Source: JBOFGK01 sp051649085
Lineage (GTDB): Bacteria; Bacillota_I; Bacilli_A; UBA3375
Assembly: GCA_051649085.1 (NCBI GenBank)
Contig: JBOFGK010000034.1
Coordinates: 62,001-126,000, forward strand
Reading direction: 5' to 3'
DNA: 64,000 bases
The position numbers were made by a program, and so were the translations under genes. The notes beneath the pieces are model-generated. The model saw only the letters and a list, made by a program, of their open reading frames with translations. It was not told the origin of the DNA and ran no database searches. Positions 1 through 7,835 of this stretch are shown in pieces (position 1 is the stretch's first letter; each line of letters begins with the position of its first letter).

Positions 1-303
1 GTTAGAAATGAGCTTGTTGAAGGTGAGAGTTTACCAAGTATTCGAAATTTAGCTTTAGATTTAGGAGTTAATATGCATACAGTCAATAAAGCATATGCAG
101 TACTTAAAGAAGAAGGTTATGTTAGTATTTCAAATAAGGGTGTTATCATAGAAAAGAAACAAAATTATCAATCAGAAGCTATAGATTTGGCAGAGCTTGA
201 AACGAAACTAGATATTGTAATTACAAAGGCAATTTCAAAGGGGATTAAACAGGATCAAGTTTTAGAAATTATTTCACAAATTTTTCAGAAGGGAGAGCAA
301 TGA
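1..303 (+). CDS. GntR-family (YtrA-type) regulator, 5'-truncated by window edge
   Basis: The reading frame is open from base 1 and ends at TGA 301-303, so only the last 100 residues are visible. They start inside the winged helix: the segment with LPSIRNLALDLGVNMHTVNKAY is the usual second and third helix of GntR regulators, followed by the wing (LKEEGYVSISNKGVII). About 45 residues follow, too few for an UTRA or FCD effector domain, so this is the short YtrA type that commonly controls an adjacent ABC transporter. The stop overlaps the next start (ATGA at 300-303), which implies translational coupling. The ABC exporter downstream fits the YtrA pattern. The DNA target and ligand are unknown. 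Confidence 0.85.
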   Translation, partial: VRNELVEGESLPSIRNLALDLGVNMHTVNKAYAVLKEEGYVSISNKGVIIEKKQNYQSEAIDLAELETKLDIVITKAISKGIKQDQVLEIISQIFQKGEQ

Positions 304-1352
304 TTTTTTTAAGTATAATACAATTACTTATTGTATATTTATTAGTTATTTCAACAACTAATATCCATCAAGGACAATATTTTATGGGTGTGAGTATTCC
401 AGTGTCTGCTTTTAAAGACCCAGAAATAAAAAATTTAAAAAGTAGATTCATTAAGCAGAACACAATAGTATTAATTATTTTAAGTATAGGGAGTTTTTTT
501 GTTCAAAATAATATCATCACTGCCTTAAGCCCAATGTTTCTATACGCGTTATTTGTAGTTATATTTTTCATTGATTGCTTTGAAAAAGTAAAAAAAATAA
601 AACAAAACCAAAATTGGCAAGAAAAATATGAAACAACCAAAGTATTTATTGATACAAGTTTTAAAACAAAACTTAAAGTGGTAAGTTCAGGTTACTATCT
701 AGGATTGATTGGCCTTATAACAATTATACTACTTTACATCGTTCAAATATTTAATCAACTTCCAGACATGTTAGCGAGTCAATTAGACTTAACAGGAGAA
801 GGGCTAGCAATTGCCCCAAAAATGAATGTACTATTTTACTTATTTGCGACAATTTATGGAGTGATTTTACTGTTCTGGGGAATTAATTTTAGTTTGAAAA
901 AAGTAAAACAGAACTTAGCACCAGCAAATCCACAAGCAAGTGCAAAAAGTAATTTAAAGTATTTGTCTAAATCTTCAATCTATCTATATTATTTATTATT
1001 AGTCATTATTACACAATTCTTAAATGAATTACTACTAATAGTTGAAATTTCCACACCGCTAAACTACCAAATCATTTCAATTATATGTACACTTATTTCA
1101 ATAATTATTGTTTTTCGCTTGTATCAAGCAATTAGAAATCGTGATCAAAGTTCAGAAATTGAAACAGATATTATTACAACGGATGAAAATTGGTATTGGG
1201 GAACATTCTATATAAATAAGGATGATCCAGCAATTTTTCTAGAAAAACGAATTGGAATTGGTTGGACGATAAATTTAGGAAATAAATATGGTCTATTAAT
1301 TGTAGCAGTCTTTATTTTTGTTGTCGGAATAAGTTTGACGTTCTTCCAATAA
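300..1352 (+). CDS. DUF1648/DUF5808-type polytopic membrane protein
   Basis: 350 residues with about seven hydrophobic segments (roughly residues 1-20, 50-80, 130-155, 170-200, 225-250, 255-272, 330-350). Near residues 296-325 there is a soluble stretch with WYWGTFYINKDDPAIF and GIGWTINLG, which is the signature of the DUF5808 domain (W-G-x-FY-N-x-DDP, then GxGWTLN). Proteins of this layout often follow a YtrA-type GntR regulator, sometimes with an N-terminal DUF1648 domain. It overlaps the regulator by 4 bp and precedes the ABC genes. A sensing or accessory role for the transporter is inference; no catalytic motif is visible. Confidence 0.7.
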   Translation: MIFLSIIQLLIVYLLVISTTNIHQGQYFMGVSIPVSAFKDPEIKNLKSRFIKQNTIVLIILSIGSFFVQNNIITALSPMFLYALFVVIFFIDCFEKVKKIKQNQNWQEKYETTKVFIDTSFKTKLKVVSSGYYLGLIGLITIILLYIVQIFNQLPDMLASQLDLTGEGLAIAPKMNVLFYLFATIYGVILLFWGINFSLKKVKQNLAPANPQASAKSNLKYLSKSSIYLYYLLLVIITQFLNELLLIVEISTPLNYQIISIICTLISIIIVFRLYQAIRNRDQSSEIETDIITTDENWYWGTFYINKDDPAIFLEKRIGIGWTINLGNKYGLLIVAVFIFVVGISLTFFQ

Positions 1353-1408
1353 TTATAAATAAAAAATAGTAAAACTTAAAAAATATAAACTGAAAAATAG
1401 GAGAAAAA

Positions 1409-2164
1409 ATGAACAATGGAGTCCAAATAATCGATGTTTCAAAAGTATATGGAGGAAAAGGAAAAAGAGCAGTAGATAATATTTCAATTGAAATTGAGCG
1501 AGGTAAAATCGTTGGTTTTATTGGGCCGAATGGGGCAGGGAAAACAACAACGATTAATATGCTAACTGGAAGTTTAAGTCCAAGCACCGGTACAATTACG
1601 ATAAATGGTCTTGATATTAGTACAAATAGTATAGAGGCAAAGAAACAATTTGGCTTTGTACCAGATAATCCTGATGTTTACTTAAGTTTAAAAGGGATTG
1701 AATATTTAAATTTTATGGCTGATATTTATGAAGTACCACAAGAACTTCGTGTTCAAAGAATAGAGAATTTAGCTAAAAGGTTTGAACTTGAAAATGCATT
1801 AGGCGACAAAATTGCAAGTTATTCTCATGGGATGAGACAAAAAATAGTCGTAATTGGAGCGTTAATTCATGATCCATATTTATGGATACTTGATGAACCG
1901 CTAACAGGACTTGATCCACAATCGGCCTTTGAATTAAAAGTATTAATGAAAGAACATGTAAATAACGGAAATTCAGTTTTCTTCTCAACACATGTGTTAG
2001 AGGTAGCGGAAAAACTTTGTGACAAAGTTGTAATAATAAATTTAGGAAAAATTATTTTTACTGGAACAATTGAAGAGATTAAAGAAATATATGGTAGTAA
2101 TCGAAGTTTAGAAGAAATATTCCTTGAAATGACAAGAAAAGAAGATGATAGTAATGAAAACTAA
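1409..2164 (+). CDS. ABC transporter ATP-binding protein (exporter type)
   Basis: 251 residues forming a complete nucleotide-binding domain. Walker A is GPNGAGKTT (about residues 37-45), the signature is a degenerate YSHGMRQK, Walker B with catalytic Glu is LWILDEP, and the switch His lies in STHVLEVAE. The short length and the GMRQK-type signature are typical of ABC-2 exporters for drugs, lipids or peptides rather than importers. The start ATG follows GGAG. The 3' end overlaps the permease start, so the two subunits should be co-translated. The substrate cannot be read from the sequence. Confidence 0.92.
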   Translation: MNNGVQIIDVSKVYGGKGKRAVDNISIEIERGKIVGFIGPNGAGKTTTINMLTGSLSPSTGTITINGLDISTNSIEAKKQFGFVPDNPDVYLSLKGIEYLNFMADIYEVPQELRVQRIENLAKRFELENALGDKIASYSHGMRQKIVVIGALIHDPYLWILDEPLTGLDPQSAFELKVLMKEHVNNGNSVFFSTHVLEVAEKLCDKVVIINLGKIIFTGTIEEIKEIYGSNRSLEEIFLEMTRKEDDSNEN

Positions 2165-3788
2165 TAAAATACTTTTACTGACAAAAATTTTTCTGAAGAC
2201 ATCATTTTCAGGTCAAATGAAAAATAAGAAAATGGCGATAATTGCTACAATCATTGGAGTTATTTATTTTGGGGGAATACTTGGTGGTTTTTCGATTGCA
2301 GGTGCAATTACACTGTTCTCAACATTCTCACAACCACAACAGCTTGCAACTAGTTATAGCCTATTGATTACTTCATATACACTTATGATTTTCTTTTTCG
2401 CACTGCTAATGATTCCAGGCGTATTTTATTTTTCAAACGATGTTAAAGTGCTTTTACCACTACCTGTAAAACCTTCAGACATTCTTTTGGCTAAAGTTGT
2501 GACAAGTTTTATTTATGAATTTTTAATAGCTCTTTTCGGAATTTTACCAGTAACAATTTTATTAGGTATTTTTCAAGGTTTTACATTTAGCTGGGCAGTA
2601 ACCCTTGTACTCGCAATATTTATTTTACCATTACTTACAATTTTCTTTGCACTATTTTTCATAATTCTTATTATGAGTTTTACTCGTTTTTTCGCTAATA
2701 AGGAACGCTATAACTTATTTAGTGGAGTAATAGCAATTGCGATTGGAGCACTAATAATTTCGGTTGGTCCAGTCTACACTGGAACAACATTAGAAGAAGT
2801 TTATCAAGGTTTAAGTGGTTATGTAAGTTACTTTTTCTTTAACGTTTGGCTTGGTAAATTTGCACAAGGTGATTATTTATCTGGATTATACTTTGTGATT
2901 TTTGCAATTGGGGTCACATATCTAATGGTTGTGTTTGCAAATAAATATTATATAAGCACTTTAATCAAAACATTTGATATCACAGGTAAAAATAAAAAAA
3001 TAAGTCAAACAACAATTACAAAATTAAGTCGTGAAAAATCTCATTATAAAACATTTGTCCAAAAAGAATTTAAGCAGTTATTTAGATCTTCAACATATTT
3101 CATTAATTTATGCATTTCACCATTTATCATCCCAATTTTTTTGGGTGGAAGTGCATTTATCTCACTAAATAATTCAGCAATTAATGGACAAAGTATTACT
3201 GAGCTTACGAGTAGTATTTTCACAGTGATTGAAGCTAAATATGTAATAATTGGGTTGTTTGGAGCGGCAATTTTTATATCAGGAATTTCCAATGTTGCAA
3301 CAACAGCAATTACCCGTGAAGGAAAAGATTTTAATTTATTGAAAGTAATACCAATTAATTATGACAATTATTTACAAGCTAAATTGACACCAGCCCTAAT
3401 ACTTGGATATGCCTCAATACTAATTATAATTATCGGAGTTCAAATTTTTGTTCCACTCTCACTAATTGATTTGAGTATAGCAATTGTTTTGACAGCTGCA
3501 ACAACACTTCTTATCAATATTTTAGAACTTTGGATCGGGGCAATTAATCCAACATTAGACTGGGATTCAGAAATCAAAGCAATTAAACAAAATACTGTTA
3601 CTTTATATGGTCTTTTGATTTCATTTAGTGCATTACCAATCAGTGGTCTTGCAATTGCAGCAATAATCTTTTTACCTGAATACATTGCATTTAGTATAAT
3701 AATTGTCTTAGTTTTACTTGCTAGTTGGTGGGCATGGAATGGAACAAAGAAACAGTTCATAAAATTATTAGAAAAGACAAGTGTTTAA
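2145..3788 (+). CDS. ABC-2-type exporter permease, two-bundle
   Basis: 547 residues with about twelve hydrophobic segments in two bundles (residues 30-270 and 320-540) joined by a soluble linker with KEFKQLFRSSTYFINL, a feature of duplicated ABC-2 permeases. The start is either ATG 2145 or ATG 2154; both overlap the ATPase gene and neither has a strong ribosome binding site. It forms an exporter with the preceding ATPase, likely under the GntR regulator. The last 77 bp of the gene plus 17 bp beyond it occur again at 6296-6389, past two unrelated genes, showing that DNA was inserted immediately downstream. Confidence 0.85.
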   Translation: MIVMKTNKILLLTKIFLKTSFSGQMKNKKMAIIATIIGVIYFGGILGGFSIAGAITLFSTFSQPQQLATSYSLLITSYTLMIFFFALLMIPGVFYFSNDVKVLLPLPVKPSDILLAKVVTSFIYEFLIALFGILPVTILLGIFQGFTFSWAVTLVLAIFILPLLTIFFALFFIILIMSFTRFFANKERYNLFSGVIAIAIGALIISVGPVYTGTTLEEVYQGLSGYVSYFFFNVWLGKFAQGDYLSGLYFVIFAIGVTYLMVVFANKYYISTLIKTFDITGKNKKISQTTITKLSREKSHYKTFVQKEFKQLFRSSTYFINLCISPFIIPIFLGGSAFISLNNSAINGQSITELTSSIFTVIEAKYVIIGLFGAAIFISGISNVATTAITREGKDFNLLKVIPINYDNYLQAKLTPALILGYASILIIIIGVQIFVPLSLIDLSIAIVLTAATTLLINILELWIGAINPTLDWDSEIKAIKQNTVTLYGLLISFSALPISGLAIAAIIFLPEYIAFSIIIVLVLLASWWAWNGTKKQFIKLLEKTSV

Positions 3789-3805
3789 ATTTAATTTTCA
3801 TCAAA
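3712..3805 (+). repeat. 94-bp direct repeat, copy 1 (permease 3' end)
   Basis: Covers the final codons and stop of the ABC permease plus 17 bp. It matches 6296-6389 at 90 of 94 positions by direct count; the differences are at 3718, 3720, 3745 and 3783, all transitions. This copy ends the intact gene. Its last 15 bp read on the minus strand as FDEN-stop, the same tail as the HxlR gene at 6375. Confidence 0.95.
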
Positions 3806-3872
3806 ACAAAAATATGAGTTATTAGTCCAATTTTCCATTTACTTTAATACTCATTCTATTATAATGAAAATG

Positions 3873-3901
3873 TTGACAAAAGTTATTTATTTTGATATAC
3901 T
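3873..3901 (+). promoter_or_regulatory. Strong sigma-A promoter of the inserted cassette
   Basis: TTGACA (3873-3878), 17-bp spacer and TATACT (3896-3901), with TG one base before the -10. It is the closest match to consensus noticed in the window and lies just inside the first 94-bp repeat, so the two cassette genes bring their own promoter. Confidence 0.8.
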
Positions 3902-3990
3902 TATTTTACTTACTTGCTTACTTGTTGGTTAGGGGAGAAAATAACTGATTGGGTTATAGTCGTAAGAAAATAGTCCCCACAGAGGAAAAA

Positions 3991-5199
3991 ATGAGTTTTT
4001 TTAAAAAAGTTTTGTTTGTTATTTTATTACTGTTGTCAATCGTTTCACAAGTTAATTTTACAAGTGTAAACGCGGAGACAATTGATCAAAAAAAGACAGT
4101 AGAAATTTCAGGAGAAGAGAAAGAAGTATCAACTTGGAATCCACAAAATGGATCAAAATATGAAAAGGGAGATCTTGTAGAAAAGAATGGAGAAGTTAAA
4201 ATTGTCATTCAAAATTTTATTGCAAATGGTGATGATAATTGGTGGAATGCCGATTCATTATTTACATATTTTACTAGTTTAGAAAATGCATCACCAAGAA
4301 TTTTTACTGAACAAAATTTAAAGGATGCATATATTGAATACAAAAAAATGTCTTCTGAAGAAGCAGCTCGTGAAGTTTTGGCAACAAACAAAGAGATAGA
4401 GCAAATGTTAATGGCTGATGAAGAAAATCCCTCTCCACTAGAAAATTTAGAACAGGTGAAAAATGATGCATATGGTAGCATTATTGCGGAACTTAGTGGT
4501 CAAAAGGAAAAAGTGACGAAAGCTATTGTTGATAAAATTGCAGCAGAAAAAGGTTTGTCACAAGATGAGGCATTTATGGAATTAAATCCTAGAATGGCAG
4601 AAATATCAAAGGGGAATTTTGATTATAATGAAAATACAGGGGAAATGACAACATATCTAGAAAAAGACGACATGTTTGGTGCACAAACAAAAGGTGCGTT
4701 CGAACAATTGGGTCGAGGGGATATATTAAACAATTTTTCAAATGGTTCTCTTGGAGTTAGATGGGGACATGCTGCAATAATAACACAAAAATCCAATACA
4801 GTTTCAGGAACTTATACAACAGAAGCAGTTGGTCCAGGGAAAGGGGTGCAAAAATTAAGTTATTCTAATTGGCACTACAACAATAATGATAAAATGGCAT
4901 ACAGTTATTTGACTAAATTCCGTTTTGGAAGTAATTACTATTCAGGTGCTACAAATGCATCAGCGGATTTAGCTTCTGCTCAAGTTGGAAAGAAATATAC
5001 GTTCCCAGGAATATCGTTAGGTGATCCAAGTTCATTTTATTGTTCAGAACTTGTCTATTATGCATATTACGCCAATAGATATACAGGTGTTGATTTAGGA
5101 TCATATGGAAATAATAAAAGAGGTTCGAATGCAATTTTATACCCATATGAATTATATATGGATAATGATATAATGCCTTTTTTCAAGCAGAATTTTTAA
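3991..5199 (+). CDS. Secreted YiiX/YaeF-like permuted NlpC/P60 cysteine hydrolase
   Basis: 402 residues. ATG 3991 is preferred over an in-frame TTG at 3949 because AGAGGA lies just upstream and the product then begins with a clean signal peptide (MSFFKK, a leucine-rich core, cleavage after SVNA near residue 28). Residues 30-230 are charged and helical, with no known domain recognised. The C-terminal 160 residues carry RWGHAAII (His260) and FYCSELVYYAYY (Cys351) in that order. This His-before-Cys order marks the permuted papain-like YiiX/YaeF amidases, known in some cases to act on lipid, peptide or amide bonds. It is the first gene of the repeat-bounded cassette. The substrate is unknown, although a cell-envelope target is likely. 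Confidence 0.75.
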   Translation: MSFFKKVLFVILLLLSIVSQVNFTSVNAETIDQKKTVEISGEEKEVSTWNPQNGSKYEKGDLVEKNGEVKIVIQNFIANGDDNWWNADSLFTYFTSLENASPRIFTEQNLKDAYIEYKKMSSEEAAREVLATNKEIEQMLMADEENPSPLENLEQVKNDAYGSIIAELSGQKEKVTKAIVDKIAAEKGLSQDEAFMELNPRMAEISKGNFDYNENTGEMTTYLEKDDMFGAQTKGAFEQLGRGDILNNFSNGSLGVRWGHAAIITQKSNTVSGTYTTEAVGPGKGVQKLSYSNWHYNNNDKMAYSYLTKFRFGSNYYSGATNASADLASAQVGKKYTFPGISLGDPSSFYCSELVYYAYYANRYTGVDLGSYGNNKRGSNAILYPYELYMDNDIMPFFKQNF

Positions 5200-5211
5200 G
5201 GTGGTTATTAA

Positions 5212-6294
5212 ATGAAACACAAAAAAGGAATTTTTATTTTAGTTTTACTTGTTTTGATTACTTTTATTTATTTAGAATTCAATAAAAAACAAGTAGCTAA
5301 TAGTAAGTATACAGTAACTTATCAACTTCCGGGTGGATATGCGAAAACACTTGATTTTGATGAGTCGTTTAAAAGTAGTTTTTTTGAAAAAAATTCACCA
5401 AGGGAGTCAACTAATAGAATTTATAGTAGCTTTCTGAATAAAACTGTTTCGTCAACACGAATGCCTGGAGCCAATTTATACAAAATATGTACGAATGACG
5501 AGTGCGTAGATTATGAAAATAAATTACATGAAAATAGTTATTCGCAAAAGATTTTTGAGACATCTATTGGAGTGTTCGATATAAGAATGTATCCTGAAGA
5601 TAATGGTGTGTTCAATTCAGAAATTGTTAATGTTTCGACAGGTAAAGTAACGGATCTCGAAGGTAGTTTTTCTAATGCAGGTATTTCTTATAAAAATAAA
5701 ATTTTATTATCTGGAGAAAATAATAATAATCAAAATGTTTATGTGGAAATCGATGTTAATTCAATGAGAGTCACAAAAACAATTGAAAGAGATAAAATCA
5801 AAAATAATGCTGAATATTTAGAGCCATATGCAGTTAATTATAATGAAGAACTTTATTTTTATGCAATAAATAAAAAAATGTTACAAAGGTTAGATGAACG
5901 AAAAAAAGAATTTGTTGACTCAGAAGTGAAAAATCCACTTCCAATTCGAAACGAAGAAAAAATTGATCCGATGTTAGAGGTGAAACAGCTTGGACACGAA
6001 GGAAAACAGTACTATGTTATTCAAAACAAACTAAGTGAGGTTTACATTACGGACTTAGAAAAGAGTTATCAAATTAAGAATACGTATACAACGGCGGGTT
6101 TTTTAGTATATACTCATCTATATGACAAAAATAAAAAAAAGTTTTTGTTGTTACTATTACCAATTGATGATGAAAAACAAATTAGGGCACAATTTGTTGA
6201 ATTTAATCCACTAACTTTTGAAGCAAAAACACTCTCGAGTAATGTGGTTAAACAAAATCTGCAAAATGTACCGACGATTACAATGAATTATTAA
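5212..6294 (+). CDS. Membrane-anchored extracytoplasmic protein of unknown function
   Basis: 360 residues starting 12 bp after the secreted hydrolase stop, with AAGGTGG before the ATG. One N-terminal hydrophobic helix (residues 5-22) without a signal-peptidase or lipobox Cys site suggests a type II anchored protein. The remainder is soluble, rich in beta-prone stretches such as YAVNYNEELYFYAINKK and YVEIDVNSMRVTKTIERD, spaced somewhat like irregular beta-propeller blades, but no family was recognised. Two Cys near residue 100 (ICTNDECVDY) could form a disulfide. Tight spacing to the hydrolase suggests a shared role, perhaps as partner or immunity-like factor; that is inference. Confidence 0.6.
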   Translation: MKHKKGIFILVLLVLITFIYLEFNKKQVANSKYTVTYQLPGGYAKTLDFDESFKSSFFEKNSPRESTNRIYSSFLNKTVSSTRMPGANLYKICTNDECVDYENKLHENSYSQKIFETSIGVFDIRMYPEDNGVFNSEIVNVSTGKVTDLEGSFSNAGISYKNKILLSGENNNNQNVYVEIDVNSMRVTKTIERDKIKNNAEYLEPYAVNYNEELYFYAINKKMLQRLDERKKEFVDSEVKNPLPIRNEEKIDPMLEVKQLGHEGKQYYVIQNKLSEVYITDLEKSYQIKNTYTTAGFLVYTHLYDKNKKKFLLLLLPIDDEKQIRAQFVEFNPLTFEAKTLSSNVVKQNLQNVPTITMNY

Positions 6295-6295
6295 A

Positions 6296-6389
6296 TTTTA
6301 CCTACTAGTTGGTGGGCATGGAATGGAATAAAGAAACAGTTCATAAAATTATTAGAAAAGACAAGTATTTAAATTTAATTTTCATCAAA
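6296..6389 (+). repeat. 94-bp direct repeat, copy 2 (orphan permease tail)
   Basis: Begins two bases after the stop of the preceding gene and repeats the 3' end of the ABC permease, including its stop (V to I at the last codon, T to I in NGTKK). It has no start and is not expressed as a gene. Its last 15 bp supply the final codons of the minus-strand HxlR gene (6375-6389). Confidence 0.95.
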
Positions 6390-6659
6390 TTGACGCATTA
6401 ACTCAATAATTTGATTTAAATCCTCACCTTTTAAAGTTAAAGTATATCCGTTATTATTTTGAATTAAAATTTTTTCATCAACAAGTAATTTAAGTGTATT
6501 TGCTAATTGACTATTTGAGATGAATGCAATTTGATTTAAAAGTCCATTAAATGTTACTATATTACGCTTGATACAAAAGATAATAATTGGTACCCACTTA
6601 TGTTTAAGTAGTTTTTGGCAGCGATAGATACTACAATCATCAATATTACATTTTTTCAT
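6375..6659 (-). CDS. HxlR-family winged-helix regulator
   Basis: 94 residues with the compact HxlR layout: an N-terminal CSIYRCQKLLKHKWVPIII (normally C-x-KW), a recognition helix in ISNSQLANTLKLLVDE, and a wing ending in YTLTLKGEDL. N-terminal cysteines (CNIDDC, CQ) are common in redox- or aldehyde-responsive members such as HypR and YodB. It is divergent from the glyoxalase-fold gene across an 87-bp gap with inverted repeats, so it probably represses itself and that gene. The last codons come from the 94-bp repeat, which implies that this gene was once immediately convergent with the ABC permease. TTAGGAGCACT precedes the start. Confidence 0.85.
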   Translation of the reverse strand: MKKCNIDDCSIYRCQKLLKHKWVPIIIFCIKRNIVTFNGLLNQIAFISNSQLANTLKLLVDEKILIQNNNGYTLTLKGEDLNQIIELMRQFDEN

Positions 6660-6668
6660 AGTGCTCCT

Positions 6669-6715
6669 AAGTAATGAAATAGTTACTTGATTTCCAAGTA
6701 TATAAATATTATACT
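6669..6715 (+). promoter_or_regulatory. Operator and promoter between HxlR and VOC genes
   Basis: The promoter is TTGATT (6687-6692), 17 bp, TATACT (6710-6715) reading toward the VOC gene. An inverted repeat AAGTAA-8-TTACTT (6669-6688) touches the -35, and a second small one (ACTTG-5-CAAGT, 6685-6699) lies across it. Placement suits HxlR repression; binding is inferred. Confidence 0.6.
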
Positions 6716-6746
6716 ATAAATTGGAACAAGGAGGAGAGATATAACA

Positions 6747-7253
6747 ATGAAAAAATTAAATAATTATCCAAGAAAATTCTCACATATTGGTTTAAGTGTG
6801 AAAAATATTGAAGCAGTTGTCGAGTGGTACCATCAGGTATTAGGTTTTTATGTAATTATGGAACCGGTTGAAGTGAAAAATGAAAGTGATACGCCAATTG
6901 GTATAATGTGTCAGCATGTCTTTGGAAGCCAATTTGCAGATTTTAAAATTGCTCATCTATCAACAGTTGATGGTGTTGGAATTGAACTCTTTGAGTTTCC
7001 TGAAAACAAAGATGTAGAAGTTGAGTTCGATCCATATAAATCAGGCTTCTTTCATTTTTCGATTCAAGATCCAAATGTTGAGGAACTAGTTGAACATATT
7101 GTTGCAAATGGAGGAAAGCAAAGAATGCCAATTTGCTATTATTATCCAAATGAAAAACCTTATCGAATGGTCTATATGGAAGATCCATTTGGAAATGTGT
7201 TTGAAATCTATTCACACAGCTATGAACTTCAATATTCAAGCGGTGCATATTAA
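6747..7253 (+). CDS. VOC/glyoxalase-superfamily protein
   Basis: 168 residues with two beta-alpha-beta-beta-beta modules: FSHIGLSVKNIEAVVEWYHQ with metal-type His at the start of module one, GIELFEFPE at its end, FHFSIQDPNVEEL opening module two, and MVYMEDPFGNVFEIYSHSYE closing it. The HIGLSV, ELFEF, FHFSI and EIYSH positions supply the usual H/E/H/E metal ligands of glyoxalase I or extradiol-type enzymes. It reads divergently from an HxlR regulator, a pairing seen with electrophile or aldehyde detoxification genes. The substrate is not determined. AAGGAGGAGAG precedes the start. Confidence 0.8.
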   Translation: MKKLNNYPRKFSHIGLSVKNIEAVVEWYHQVLGFYVIMEPVEVKNESDTPIGIMCQHVFGSQFADFKIAHLSTVDGVGIELFEFPENKDVEVEFDPYKSGFFHFSIQDPNVEELVEHIVANGGKQRMPICYYYPNEKPYRMVYMEDPFGNVFEIYSHSYELQYSSGAY

Positions 7254-7349
7254 TCTGTAAATAAGAATGGATTTTGGTCTAAGATAGTATAAAATCAACT
7301 AAACTTCCAGTAATTTATAAAAAAGGTAGAAAAAAATTTAAAAATATGT

Positions 7350-7430
7350 TATAATAGTATAGATAAATAGTGTTTTCCGCTGAGTAATTTAAGATTTCTT
7401 AAGAGTGCACTTTAAACAGGAGAAGATAAA
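7350..7430 (+). promoter_or_regulatory. rplS -10 element and 5' leader
   Basis: TATAAT at 7350-7355 with no good -35 at the expected place, followed by a leader of about 70 nt to the rplS start. Firmicutes rplS genes often carry an L19-binding leader; no covariance check was possible, so leader function is inferred from position. Confidence 0.4.
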
Positions 7431-7781
7431 ATGAATAACATTTTAATAGACAAATTAACAAAATCACAATTAAAACCAGATCTACCTGCGTTCAGACCAG
7501 GAGATACAGTAATTGTTGATGTACGAATTACTGAAGGTGAAAAATCAAGAATTCAAAAGTACGAGGGTGTTGTAATTGCTCGTCGTGGAACAGGTGTTAG
7601 TGAGACTTTCACAGTTCGTAAAATTTCAAATAGCGTTGGAGTAGAAAGAATTTTCCCAATTCATTCACCAAACGTTGAAGCAATTAATGTAATCCGTCGT
7701 GGAAAAGTTAGACGTGCTAAATTGTTCTACTTACGTAAACTTAGTGGAAAAGCAGCAAGAATTAAAGAATTACGTAAATAA
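7431..7781 (+). CDS. rplS: 50S ribosomal protein L19
   Basis: 116 residues, full length for L19. Recognised from PAFRPGDTVIVDVRITEGEKSR near the N-terminus, YEGVVIARRGTGVSETFTVRKIS, GVERIFPIHSP and the basic tail RRGKVRRAKLFYLRKLSGKAARIKE. It sits at the 30S-50S interface. An AGGAGA ribosome binding site precedes the ATG. A short hairpin with U-run follows and separates it partly from rbgA and rnhB, the same neighbours it has in Bacilli. Confidence 0.98.
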   Translation: MNNILIDKLTKSQLKPDLPAFRPGDTVIVDVRITEGEKSRIQKYEGVVIARRGTGVSETFTVRKISNSVGVERIFPIHSPNVEAINVIRRGKVRRAKLFYLRKLSGKAARIKELRK

Positions 7782-7788
7782 TATAGGC

Positions 7789-7813
7789 TGGGGCTTTATG
7801 CCTCAGTTTTTCA
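7789..7813 (+). terminator. Intrinsic terminator after rplS
   Basis: Stem CTGGGGC/GCCTCAG (7789-7795 with 7801-7807, one G-U pair), five-base loop, then TTTTTC. It is short and close to rbgA, so partial read-through is likely. Confidence 0.75.
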
Positions 7814-7835
7814 TATATTTAAATGGAGGTTCAAA

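Noticed and set aside
3949..3990. Upstream TTG start for the secreted hydrolase
   Set aside because: It would put a charged extension before the signal peptide; ATG 3991 has a ribosome binding site at proper distance.
3806..6295. Insertion sequence with target duplication
   Set aside because: No transposase and no terminal inverted repeats; a 94-bp duplication is too long for known IS target sites.
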